DNA of 56,129 nucleotides from NCBI GenBank assembly GCA_036265675.1, contig DATAOP010000058.1:1-56129 (forward strand), given 5' to 3'. Positions 1-6,761 of this stretch are shown in pieces. The translations under genes were made by a program, and so were the position numbers. The stretch is from VRUE01 sp036265675 (GTDB lineage Bacteria; Actinomycetota; Thermoleophilia; Solirubrobacterales; 70-9). The notes below the pieces were generated by a model. That model ran no database searches. It was not told where the DNA came from and saw nothing but the letters and a program-made list of their open reading frames with translations. The number at the start of each line of letters is the position of its first letter. Position 1 is the stretch's first letter.

Positions 1-263
1 TTCTCGTCGATCCGGTAGATCATCACCAGGCCGAACGCGGTCAGCAGCGCCGCGAGCGGGAACAGGTAGGGATCGGAGTCGGGCAGCCGCAGCCGCAGGT
101 AGATGTGGGCCGCGAGGCAGACGGCGAAGAAGTAGGCACCGTAGATCAGGCTGAGGTCGCCGAGTTTCGAGTTCTCCTGGGCGAAGACGGCCGCGAAGCC
201 GGCGGTGAGCAGGAGGGCGACGGGGACGAGGGCGAGGAGCTCCCGGTTTCGAGCCGAGATCAC
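1..263 (-). CDS. FtsW/RodA/SpoVE-family peptidoglycan polymerase, N-terminal part (cut by window edge)
   Basis: Only the first 87 residues are in the window. They begin with a GTG at 263 whose G overlaps the TGA of pstP (GTGA), which fixes the start. The translation shows a basic N-terminus, a hydrophobic segment (about residues 8-24), two further hydrophobic stretches, and 'GLVMIYRID', a signature of the first third of actinobacterial FtsW/RodA SEDS proteins. These membrane glycosyltransferases polymerise lipid II together with a class B penicillin-binding protein. The order fhaA-fhaB-pstP-ftsW/rodA is the conserved actinobacterial cell-wall signalling cluster. Whether this is the division (FtsW) or elongation (RodA) paralogue cannot be decided from the fragment; the context favours RodA. 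Confidence 0.8.
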   Translation of the reverse strand, partial: MISARNRELLALVPVALLLTAGFAAVFAQENSKLGDLSLIYGAYFFAVCLAAHIYLRLRLPDSDPYLFPLAALLTAFGLVMIYRIDE

Positions 264-1489
264 TTAGCGGGTTTTTCCTTTTCGGGTTTCGCCTGCGGTG
301 CGGCGATCTGCTTCGGCCATTGCGAGGCTTCGATGTCTTCGATCAGGGAGACGGCGTCTTCGCGCGAGCGGAGGTCATGCGCGGTGACCGATTCGCGGCG
401 GCGCTTCGGCAGCGAGTCGGTCTGGATCGGCGTCGAGTACTTCTCGCCGTAGAGCCTGACCCCGAAGGGCAGTTCGTAGGGGAGGCCGCGGTAGAGGGCG
501 ACGCGTCCGCCGGAGTCGGTGCCGAGGAACCAGACCTGGCGCAACCCGTACCAGGCGCCGAAGGCGACCGCGCCGACGACGACGATCACCGCCAGCGCCT
601 TCGCGGCGCCCCGCAGCCGCCGCCGGCGGCCGGATCGCGCCCCGAGCTTCTCGCGGCGCTCGCGGGCGGCGGCCGCGGCGGCGCGGCGGCGCACCTCGGT
701 CGCGGTCAGCCCGGCCGCCTCGGCGCTCGGGCCGACCAGGGTCGCGCCCTCGGGCCGGCGCTGCGGCGCCTCCGAGTCCTCGAGCCGGAAGGCGAGCGCG
801 GTGATGTTGTCGCGGCCGCCGGCGCGGTTGGCGTCGTCGACCAGGGTGGCGACGGCCTCCCGCATCGAGGAGGCGTCGGCGAGGACGCGACCGATCCGCT
901 CCTCGTCGACCATCGTCGTCAGCCCGTCGGAGCAGAGGAGGAAGACGTCACCGGGCGCGGCGGGGACGGTCTGGACGTCGACGTCGACGTCGGCCTCCGG
1001 CCCCAGTGCGCGGGTGATGATCGAGCGTTGGGGGTGGTCCTCGGCCTGGGCCTCGGTGATCTGTCCCTTGCGCCGCATCTCCTCGACCAGCGAGTGGTCG
1101 CGGGTCAGGCGTTCGACCTTGCCGCCGCGCAGCCGGTAGGCGCGGCTGTCGCCGACGTGGCCGACGACCACCTCCTCGTTGGCGGCGTCGACGACCGCCG
1201 CGGTGATCGTCGTCCCCATCCCGGCCAGCGACGGGTCGTCGTGCGCCAGGCGGTGGATCTCGCGATTCGCCGACTCGATCGTCTCGCGCAGGAATTGCTC
1301 GGGCGGGGCGTCGGGCAGGTCGCGGTCGAAGGCGTCGGCCGCGGCCCTCGAAGCGACCTCCCCCGCCTGGGCGCCGCCCATCCCGTCGGCGACGACGAAG
1401 ATCGGCGCGCGGACGAAGAACGAGTCCTCGTTGGCGCTCCGCTGGCGGCCGGTATCGGTCCGGAAGGCGTGGTCGTCGACCCGGAGCAC
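260..1489 (-). CDS. pstP: PP2C-family Ser/Thr protein phosphatase, membrane anchored (PstP-like)
   Basis: This 409-residue protein dephosphorylates substrates of the neighbouring Ser/Thr kinases. The PP2C catalytic domain covers about residues 5-235. Metal-binding motifs are visible in order: 'NEDS' near 20, 'VADGMGGA' near 33-40, 'GDSRAYRL' near 113-120, 'CSDGL' near 186-190 and 'GGRDNIT' near 224-230. A basic alanine-rich linker leads to one transmembrane helix (about 294-315) and an outer tail of about 90 residues ending in a lysine/proline-rich stretch. This is the usual architecture of actinobacterial PstP. It starts at GTG 1489, 4 nt after fhaB, and overlaps the ftsW/rodA start by 4 nt, so translational coupling is likely. 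Confidence 0.93.
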   Translation of the reverse strand: MLRVDDHAFRTDTGRQRSANEDSFFVRAPIFVVADGMGGAQAGEVASRAAADAFDRDLPDAPPEQFLRETIESANREIHRLAHDDPSLAGMGTTITAAVVDAANEEVVVGHVGDSRAYRLRGGKVERLTRDHSLVEEMRRKGQITEAQAEDHPQRSIITRALGPEADVDVDVQTVPAAPGDVFLLCSDGLTTMVDEERIGRVLADASSMREAVATLVDDANRAGGRDNITALAFRLEDSEAPQRRPEGATLVGPSAEAAGLTATEVRRRAAAAAARERREKLGARSGRRRRLRGAAKALAVIVVVGAVAFGAWYGLRQVWFLGTDSGGRVALYRGLPYELPFGVRLYGEKYSTPIQTDSLPKRRRESVTAHDLRSREDAVSLIEDIEASQWPKQIAAPQAKPEKEKPAK

Positions 1490-1493
1490 GGCG

Positions 1494-1964
1494 TCATCCC
1501 CCCTCGAACCGGAACGAGGTGTCGCCGATCCTGACCACGTCGCCGTCGATCAGCTCGGCCTCGCCCCTGAGGCTGGCGTCGTTGAGCAGCGTCCCGTTGG
1601 TCGAGTTCATGTCTTCGATGTAGGTGTGGCCGTCACGGGTGAAGATCCTGGCGTGGACGCCGGAGGCATAGCGGTCGTCGATCGTCACGTCGGCTTCGCC
1701 CGAGCGCCCGATCGAGAGCCCGCCGAACAGGTCGAACCTCTCGCCTGCCTGGAGGCCGCCGCCGCGCTCCGCGACCAACCACGCCTCGGAGCCCTGCGGC
1801 GCGCCTTCGAACGCAGGCGCCGGATGAAACCCGGTCGCGTCCGGTGCCGGCGAGACGGTTCGGCGCAGATCCTTCAGCGCGCTGCGCGCGATCCAGAGCA
1901 GGAACAGGTAGAGGACGGCCAGGAAGCCGAACTTGAGGGCGACGGAGATCGGTTCGTAATCCAC
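1494..1964 (-). CDS. fhaB: Membrane-anchored FHA-domain protein (FhaB/FipA-like)
   Basis: This 156-residue protein has a transmembrane helix at about residues 8-27 followed by a 45-residue linker and a C-terminal FHA domain (about 75-155). The FHA phosphothreonine-binding signature is present: 'LSIGRSGEADVTIDD', 'SGVHARI' and 'STNGTLLND'. FHA domains read phosphothreonine marks placed by PknA/B-type kinases. In mycobacteria FhaB (FipA) links these marks to the divisome. It starts at GTG 1964, 10 nt after the fhaA stop, and sits 4 nt before pstP. Confidence 0.9.
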   Translation of the reverse strand: MDYEPISVALKFGFLAVLYLFLLWIARSALKDLRRTVSPAPDATGFHPAPAFEGAPQGSEAWLVAERGGGLQAGERFDLFGGLSIGRSGEADVTIDDRYASGVHARIFTRDGHTYIEDMNSTNGTLLNDASLRGEAELIDGDVVRIGDTSFRFEGG

Positions 1965-1974
1965 GCTGCTCTGG

Positions 1975-2790
1975 TCACTGCTCGATATCGAAGCGGAAGG
2001 ACGTCGTTCCCAGGGTCACCTCGTCGCCGGGCCCGAGCCGGGCCGTGCTGACGCGCCTGCCGTTCACCTTGACCCCATTGGTGGAGCCGAGGTCGGCGAT
2101 CATCCAGTCGCCGTTGGGGGAGCGCCGGAGCTCGGCATGGCGGCGAGAGACGTTCGGGTCGCGGAGCACGCACTCGGCGTCCTTCGAGCGGCCAATCGTC
2201 GCCCGCGGGCCCTCGAGGACATAGCGACGGTCGCCGAGGGCGACGACCGCCCGCGTCGCGACGGTCGCGACCTGGGCGTCGCCGGGCTCCGGCGCCGTGC
2301 CGGACCGGACCGCGGAGTAGACCATCGTGTGCCCCTCCTCGCCCTGGGTCGCCGGTGCGCCCTCGCGGGCCGGCGGCTTGACGAGCCGGGCCTGGATTCC
2401 GAACTCGCCGAGGCGCAGCCGCTCGTCGGTCTTGAACTCGACCTCGGGTCGGGTCAGCAGGTCGTAGTTGCGGCGGCGGGCGTGCTCGAGGAGATAGCCG
2501 GACAGCTCCTGCTCGAGCGAGCGCTCGTATCCCTCGAGTCTGTCGCGGTCGCGGGTCGAGAGAAAGACGGCGTACTCGTTCGGGACGTAGACCCGGGCCA
2601 CCCCCGCGGTCTTGTGGGAGTCCATTTCCTTCGCCAGCCGCCGCGCGAGCTCGACCGGCTGGACCTCGGAACTGAACGCGCGGCTGAACACGCCCTCGAC
2701 AAGGCCTTCGATCCGACTCTCGAGGTTGCGTAAGACGCTGATCGGGGAGCTCCCTTCGCAGACGCGGGCCGGTTCTCCGAGACGGAGCAA
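1975..2790 (-). CDS. fhaA: FHA-domain protein with N-terminal DUF3662 domain (FhaA-like)
   Basis: This 271-residue protein carries the FhaA N-terminal domain (DUF3662), recognisable by 'LESRIEGLVEGVFSRAF' and 'EVQPVELARRL' within the first 70 residues. After a variable linker a C-terminal FHA domain (about 190-268) has 'ATIGRSKDAECVL', 'VSRRHAEL' and 'STNGVKVNG'. FhaA proteins bind phosphorylated partners such as MviN and regulate peptidoglycan synthesis at the membrane. The start is uncertain. TTG 2790 has AGGA about 10 nt upstream and is used here, but homologues usually begin about 17 codons later, near 'ISVLRNLESR', where only a non-standard ATC follows a GGGAG. Confidence 0.88.
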   Translation of the reverse strand: MLRLGEPARVCEGSSPISVLRNLESRIEGLVEGVFSRAFSSEVQPVELARRLAKEMDSHKTAGVARVYVPNEYAVFLSTRDRDRLEGYERSLEQELSGYLLEHARRRNYDLLTRPEVEFKTDERLRLGEFGIQARLVKPPAREGAPATQGEEGHTMVYSAVRSGTAPEPGDAQVATVATRAVVALGDRRYVLEGPRATIGRSKDAECVLRDPNVSRRHAELRRSPNGDWMIADLGSTNGVKVNGRRVSTARLGPGDEVTLGTTSFRFDIEQ

Positions 2791-2802
2791 CCGGCTGAAA
2801 TC

Positions 2803-3720
2803 CTACGGTAGAGCGACGCCATGACCGACCGCGAGCCAGGCCCCGAGCACCGCGGCGGCGGCGGCGACTCCGGCCCGGAGGAATACCGGCGGTGCCCGGC
2901 GCGGCGGGTCATCGGCGAGCAGGTCGAGCGAGTTCTCGATCGACGTTCCCAGTTCCTCCAGCGTCGGCCGGGACCTGCGGCGCGCCTGCAGCGCGGCGTC
3001 GATCGTCATCGCCAGCTCACGCGGCAGGTCGGGCCGGACGCGGCGCAGAGAGCGCGCCCGGGCGCCGATCGCCCGCGCCGTGGCGGCCGGGTTGGATCGC
3101 CGGTTCGGGTTGACCCCGCCCCAGCACTCGTACAGGGTCAGGGCCAGCGCGTAGACGTCTGCCTCGGGCCCGGCGCCGCGGCCTTCGGCCTGCTCGGGAG
3201 CCATGTAGGCGAGCGTTCCGACGACGTCGCCGGGCGCCGTGAGACCGGCGGCGCCGGCGACCCTGGCGACCCCGAAGTCCATCAGCTTGGCGTGCAGGTC
3301 GCCCGCTTCGGTGACGACCACGTTCTCCGGCTTGACGTCGCGGTGGACGACGCCGCGGCTGTGGGCGTGGTCGAGCGCCTCGCAGAGATCGGCGCCGATC
3401 TCCCCGATCTCGCGGTCGCTGAGGGATCCGTCGCGCGACCTGCGCGCGAGGGTGTCGCCGTCGACGAGCTCGGTGACCAAGAGCGCGTTGCCGTCTTCTT
3501 CGCCGATCTCGTAGAGGGTCACGATCCCCGAGTGGTTGAGTCGGGCAGCGGCCTGCGCCTCGCGCATCGCCCTCCCCTCCTCCGCGCCCCCGGTGTCGAT
3601 CGCCTTGACCGCGACCGGCCGCTCCAGCCGTCCGTCCCAGGCCTCGTAGACGACGCCGAATCCGCCACTGCCGATCCGGCGCTCGATCAGGAAGCGGTTG
3701 AGAACCAGGGAGCCGACCAC
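2803..3720 (-). CDS. Ser/Thr protein kinase without PASTA domains
   Basis: This 305-residue protein has a complete Hanks-type kinase domain: glycine loop 'IGSGGFG' (16-22), catalytic lysine in 'VAVKAI' (K39), 'HRDVKPEN' (126-133), 'DFG' (148-150) and 'MAPEQ' (173-177). A single hydrophobic helix lies at about 281-300 with only a few residues after it. GTG 3720 is preceded by GGAGG at a good distance. It stops 12 nt before fhaA, so it heads the fhaA-fhaB-pstP unit. In most actinobacteria this cluster carries PknA and PknB, the latter with extracellular PASTA repeats. None is present here, so the signal sensed is unknown. Confidence 0.9.
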   Translation of the reverse strand: MVGSLVLNRFLIERRIGSGGFGVVYEAWDGRLERPVAVKAIDTGGAEEGRAMREAQAAARLNHSGIVTLYEIGEEDGNALLVTELVDGDTLARRSRDGSLSDREIGEIGADLCEALDHAHSRGVVHRDVKPENVVVTEAGDLHAKLMDFGVARVAGAAGLTAPGDVVGTLAYMAPEQAEGRGAGPEADVYALALTLYECWGGVNPNRRSNPAATARAIGARARSLRRVRPDLPRELAMTIDAALQARRRSRPTLEELGTSIENSLDLLADDPPRRAPPVFLRAGVAAAAAVLGAWLAVGHGVALP

Positions 3721-3844
3721 AGCACCTCCGACCTTCGCCGGGCAGGGTCGCTCTCCTTCCCCGCCGCCGCGCCTTGTCGTGGTGATACGACCGCACCAGC
3801 GTGGATACTCTGCGCCCAGTCAACCTGCGTGGGAGAGCCGCTTC

Positions 3845-4885
3845 TTGGAGGACTCGCCTGTATCCGGGCCGCGACGCAATAGATCCCGGCCGAGCCGTCG
3901 TCCCGAACGCCAGCAGATCATGCTGCGGCGGGGTCTGGCGCTGGGCGCTGGGCTGATCGTCTTGATTTTGATCGTGCTCGGGGTCCGTGGCTGCCTCAAC
4001 GCCCGCCAGCACCGCGCCCTCTCCGACTACGCCAACAACGTCACCCAGATCGTCGAAGAGACCGAACAGACGAGCGAAGGGTTCTTCGGCAAGCTCTCGG
4101 AACCGGGCAGCCTCTCGGTGACGGAGTTCGTCGGCGAGGTCAACGCCGATCGCAGCGCTGTGGACAGCTACACCTCGCGAGTCGACGGCCTCGACGCGCC
4201 GGGTGACATGGGCAACGCGCAGAGCACCCTCGAGCTGGTCTACGCGCTCCGCAGCCACGCGATGGGCGAAATCGCCGACAACATGAGCACCGCCCTCGGC
4301 GACGTCGGCGCCGAGAAGGCGACCAAAACGATCGCCAAGCAGATGCGGATCCTGCTCGCCGCCGACGTCCTCTACTCCGAAGTGGCGCGACCGGAGATCA
4401 ACAACGTCCTCGCCGACAACGGGATCGAAGGCGACGACGTGCCGAAGAGCGAATTCCTCCCGGGCGGCACCGAATGGCTCGACGAAACCACGGTCAGCAC
4501 CGCCCTGGGGACGGTCAGCGGCTCGACCAACACCGAAACCTCGGGCGTCCACGGGCTCGGTCTGCTCTCGACCAGTATCAGCGGCACGGAACTAGTTGCC
4601 GAATCGACCGCCACGGTGGAAGCCGAAGGAACCCCCGAAGTCGAAGTCGAAGTCCAGAACCAGGGCGAATCGACGGAGAACGGCGTCACCGTCTCGATCA
4701 GCGCCGGCGGGACGACTCTGCAGGAAAGCATCGCCAGCATCGGCGCCGGCGAAACGTCCACGGTCACGATCCCGCTGACGCCCGCTCCGAAGGGCGCGGT
4801 CACGCTCGAAGTCAAGGTCGAGCCGGTGCCGGGCGAGCAGGTGACCGAAAACAACGAAGCCAGCTACACCGTCGAATTCGGATAA
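3845..4885 (+). CDS. Membrane-anchored protein with C-terminal CARDB-like domain
   Basis: A basic N-terminus (many Arg) is followed by one transmembrane helix ('GAGLIVLILIVLGV'), a helical region of about 130 residues with alternating charged and polar residues, a Ser/Thr-rich linker, and a C-terminal beta-rich segment of about 90 residues ('VEVEVQNQGE', 'IGAGETSTVTI', 'TENNEASYTV') typical of CARDB adhesion-like folds. It is probably anchored in the membrane with its bulk outside; the function is unknown. The start is uncertain: TTG 3845 and ATG 3919 are the main candidates, and 3919 would leave almost no cytoplasmic part. Glutamate is written mostly as GAA, unlike pheA downstream. It stops 10 nt before pheA. 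Confidence 0.75.
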   Translation: MEDSPVSGPRRNRSRPSRRPERQQIMLRRGLALGAGLIVLILIVLGVRGCLNARQHRALSDYANNVTQIVEETEQTSEGFFGKLSEPGSLSVTEFVGEVNADRSAVDSYTSRVDGLDAPGDMGNAQSTLELVYALRSHAMGEIADNMSTALGDVGAEKATKTIAKQMRILLAADVLYSEVARPEINNVLADNGIEGDDVPKSEFLPGGTEWLDETTVSTALGTVSGSTNTETSGVHGLGLLSTSISGTELVAESTATVEAEGTPEVEVEVQNQGESTENGVTVSISAGGTTLQESIASIGAGETSTVTIPLTPAPKGAVTLEVKVEPVPGEQVTENNEASYTVEFG

Positions 4886-4895
4886 AAGGGTGGCG

Positions 4896-5729
4896 ATGAA
4901 GGTCGCCTACCTCGGCCCCGCCGGGACGTTCACCGAAGACGCGCTGCAGGAAGCCGCCGCCCAGGGGGAGATCGAGTCGCTGCGGACGGCGACCGTCCAC
5001 GACGCGATCCTCGCAGTCGAGCGCGGTGAGGCGGAGCGGGCCTTCGTCCCGTTCGAGAACTCGATCGAGGGCTCGGTGCGGAGCACGCTCGACACCCTCG
5101 CCTTCGACACCCGGGCGGTGACGATCGTCGGCGAGCACGACTTCGCGGTGCGCGCGCATCTGATCGCCCGCGCAGAGATCGCGCTCGAGCGGATCGAGGC
5201 CGTCCTCTCTCATCCCCAACCGCTCGCCCAGTGCGCCCGCTTCCTGCGCGAGAGCCTGCCCGGAGTCGAACGGCGGAGCGTCAGCAGCACCGCCGCCGCG
5301 GTGCGGATGGTGAGCGAGTCGGAGCGCCCCTGGGCGGCGATCGGGGCCCTGTCCGCGGCTGAGCTCTACGGCTGCGTCGTCCTCCGTGAGGGGATCGAGG
5401 ACGAGGCCGACAACGTGACCCGCTTCGTCTGGATCGCTCCGGCCGGGACCGCGATCGAGCGCGGCGGCCCACGCAAGACGTCGCTCGTCTTCTCCGAGCT
5501 CGGCGATGATCACCCCGGCGCCCTCGTCGACGCCCTGCGGGAGTTCTCGAGCCGCGAGGTCAACCTGACGCGGATCGAGTCGCGTCCCCTGCGCCGTGGC
5601 CTCGGCCGCTACATGTTCTTCTGCGACCTCGAGGGCAGCGAGGACGAGGAGTCTGTCGCGGCGGCGATCGACGCGCTGCGGACCAAGGCCGAGTCGGTGC
5701 GGATCCTCGGCTCCTATCCCTTGGCCTGA
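4896..5729 (+). CDS. pheA: Prephenate dehydratase
   Basis: This 277-residue enzyme converts prephenate to phenylpyruvate in phenylalanine synthesis. The N-terminus 'VAYLGPAGTFTEDAL', the substrate-site motif 'PFENSIEGSV' (about residues 49-58) and 'NVTRF' (the conserved TRF triad) identify the dehydratase domain. The last 80 residues form an ACT regulatory domain with 'LTRIESRPLR', where phenylalanine binds for feedback inhibition. ATG 4896 is preferred over GTG 4890 because AAAGGG is well spaced for it and homologues begin 'MKVAYLG'. It is a stand-alone dehydratase without a chorismate mutase domain, as is usual in actinobacteria. Confidence 0.95.
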   Translation: MKVAYLGPAGTFTEDALQEAAAQGEIESLRTATVHDAILAVERGEAERAFVPFENSIEGSVRSTLDTLAFDTRAVTIVGEHDFAVRAHLIARAEIALERIEAVLSHPQPLAQCARFLRESLPGVERRSVSSTAAAVRMVSESERPWAAIGALSAAELYGCVVLREGIEDEADNVTRFVWIAPAGTAIERGGPRKTSLVFSELGDDHPGALVDALREFSSREVNLTRIESRPLRRGLGRYMFFCDLEGSEDEESVAAAIDALRTKAESVRILGSYPLA

Positions 5730-5802
5730 GCGGACCCCATCACGTTTTCCACCTGGGGGATGAAAAACCTGACGGGATTTCGGGTCCCGCGGGGGGCGTG
5801 CG

Positions 5803-5808
5803 TAGAAT
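5803..5808 (+). promoter_or_regulatory. -10 hexamer TAGAAT of the HNH gene, leaderless arrangement
   Basis: TAGAAT ends 10 nt before ATG 5819, which puts the expected transcription start at or just before the start codon. No convincing -35 box is seen at the usual distance. The same arrangement recurs at other genes in this window. Confidence 0.5.
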
Positions 5809-5818
5809 TCCGGCCACC

Positions 5819-6325
5819 ATGGCACGGGTACTGGTGCTCAACGCGACGTATGAGCCGATCAACGTCTGCACCCTGCGCCGCGCCGCCGTGCTGCTGCTGA
5901 AGGAAAAGGCCGAGTTGCTCGAGCGCCGTGAGGGCGCGATCCACTCCGAGCACATGGCGCTCGACCGGCCCGACGTGATCCGGCTCGTCAGCTACGTCCG
6001 CGTCCCGCGGGAGGCGCATCGGCGCAAGATCACCCGCCGCGCGGTCCTGGCTCGCGACGCCTGGACCTGCCAGTACTGCGGCTCGCGCAAGTCGGGATTG
6101 ACCGTCGACCACGTCATCCCCCGCAGCCGGGGCGGCGAATCGGTCTGGGAGAACATCGTCGCCGCCTGTGCCAGCTGCAATCGCCGCAAGGGCAACCGGC
6201 TTCCGCGCGAGATCCAGATGCATCCGCGCAAGCGCCCGAAGGCGCCGGGGCCGACCGTCTTCATCCGGGTTGCCTCGCCGAGCATCCCGCCCGCCTGGCA
6301 GCAATATCTGCCGGCGGCGGCCTGA
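5819..6325 (+). CDS. HNH endonuclease
   Basis: This 168-residue protein starts 'ARVLVLNATYEPINVC', the conserved beginning of a widespread actinobacterial and cyanobacterial HNH family. The HNH zinc module lies at about residues 80-125: 'CQYCG', 'TVDHVIPRSRGG', 'NIVAACASCNRRKG'. The two CxxC pairs bind zinc, and the histidine in 'VDHV' is the expected catalytic base. The physiological substrate of this family is not established. A TAGAAT hexamer ends 10 nt before ATG 5819 and no Shine-Dalgarno sequence is visible, so a leaderless transcript is likely. A GTG 21 nt upstream is in frame but overlaps that promoter. Confidence 0.9.
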   Translation: MARVLVLNATYEPINVCTLRRAAVLLLKEKAELLERREGAIHSEHMALDRPDVIRLVSYVRVPREAHRRKITRRAVLARDAWTCQYCGSRKSGLTVDHVIPRSRGGESVWENIVAACASCNRRKGNRLPREIQMHPRKRPKAPGPTVFIRVASPSIPPAWQQYLPAAA

Positions 6326-6329
6326 CGCC

Positions 6330-6761
6330 GTGCTCGGGTCTCGGGCATTGATCGTCACCGCGGCGATCGCCGTCGCCCTTGTCGCCGGGCCTGCTGCGGC
6401 AAAGGGCACCCGAGCGCCGACCGTCGTCAGCGCCAACTGTCACGGACACAACTTCAAGCCGGGACGGATCATCCTCGCCTGTGCCGACGCCGGCCTGCTC
6501 GTCGAACACCTGAGCTGGAAGCACTGGGGACGAGGCGAAGCGAACGGCGTCGGGACCGGGGTCGGAAAGACATGCCGACCGAACTGCGCCGCCGGCGGGA
6601 CGAGAAGCGCGAGCATGGAAGTCCGCCTCTTCAGGCCCCAGCGCTGCGCCCAGGATCAGTGGGTCCACTTCACCCGGATCAGGTACCGCTGGACCCACGG
6701 CTCCCCGATCGCGGGCCAGCCCGATCAGGGCGTCGTCCGCTCCCCCTGCAGCGCCGTCTAG
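6330..6761 (+). CDS. Small secreted cysteine-containing protein of unknown function
   Basis: GTG 6330, 4 nt after the HNH stop, opens a 143-residue protein. It has a clear Sec signal peptide (hydrophobic 'ALIVTAAIAVALVAG' and an 'AAA' cleavage region near residue 21). The mature part is basic, rich in Trp and Gly, and has six cysteines (in 'NCHG', 'LACADAG', 'KTCRPNCAAG', 'QRCAQD', 'SPCSAV'), which suggests disulphides. The family is not recognised. Its stop overlaps the convergent gyrA stop. Confidence 0.6.
   Translation: MLGSRALIVTAAIAVALVAGPAAAKGTRAPTVVSANCHGHNFKPGRIILACADAGLLVEHLSWKHWGRGEANGVGTGVGKTCRPNCAAGGTRSASMEVRLFRPQRCAQDQWVHFTRIRYRWTHGSPIAGQPDQGVVRSPCSAV

Noticed and set aside
4881..4895. 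GTG 4890 as the pheA start
   Set aside because: The AAAGGG ribosome-binding sequence would overlap it; ATG 4896 is correctly spaced and matches the family start.
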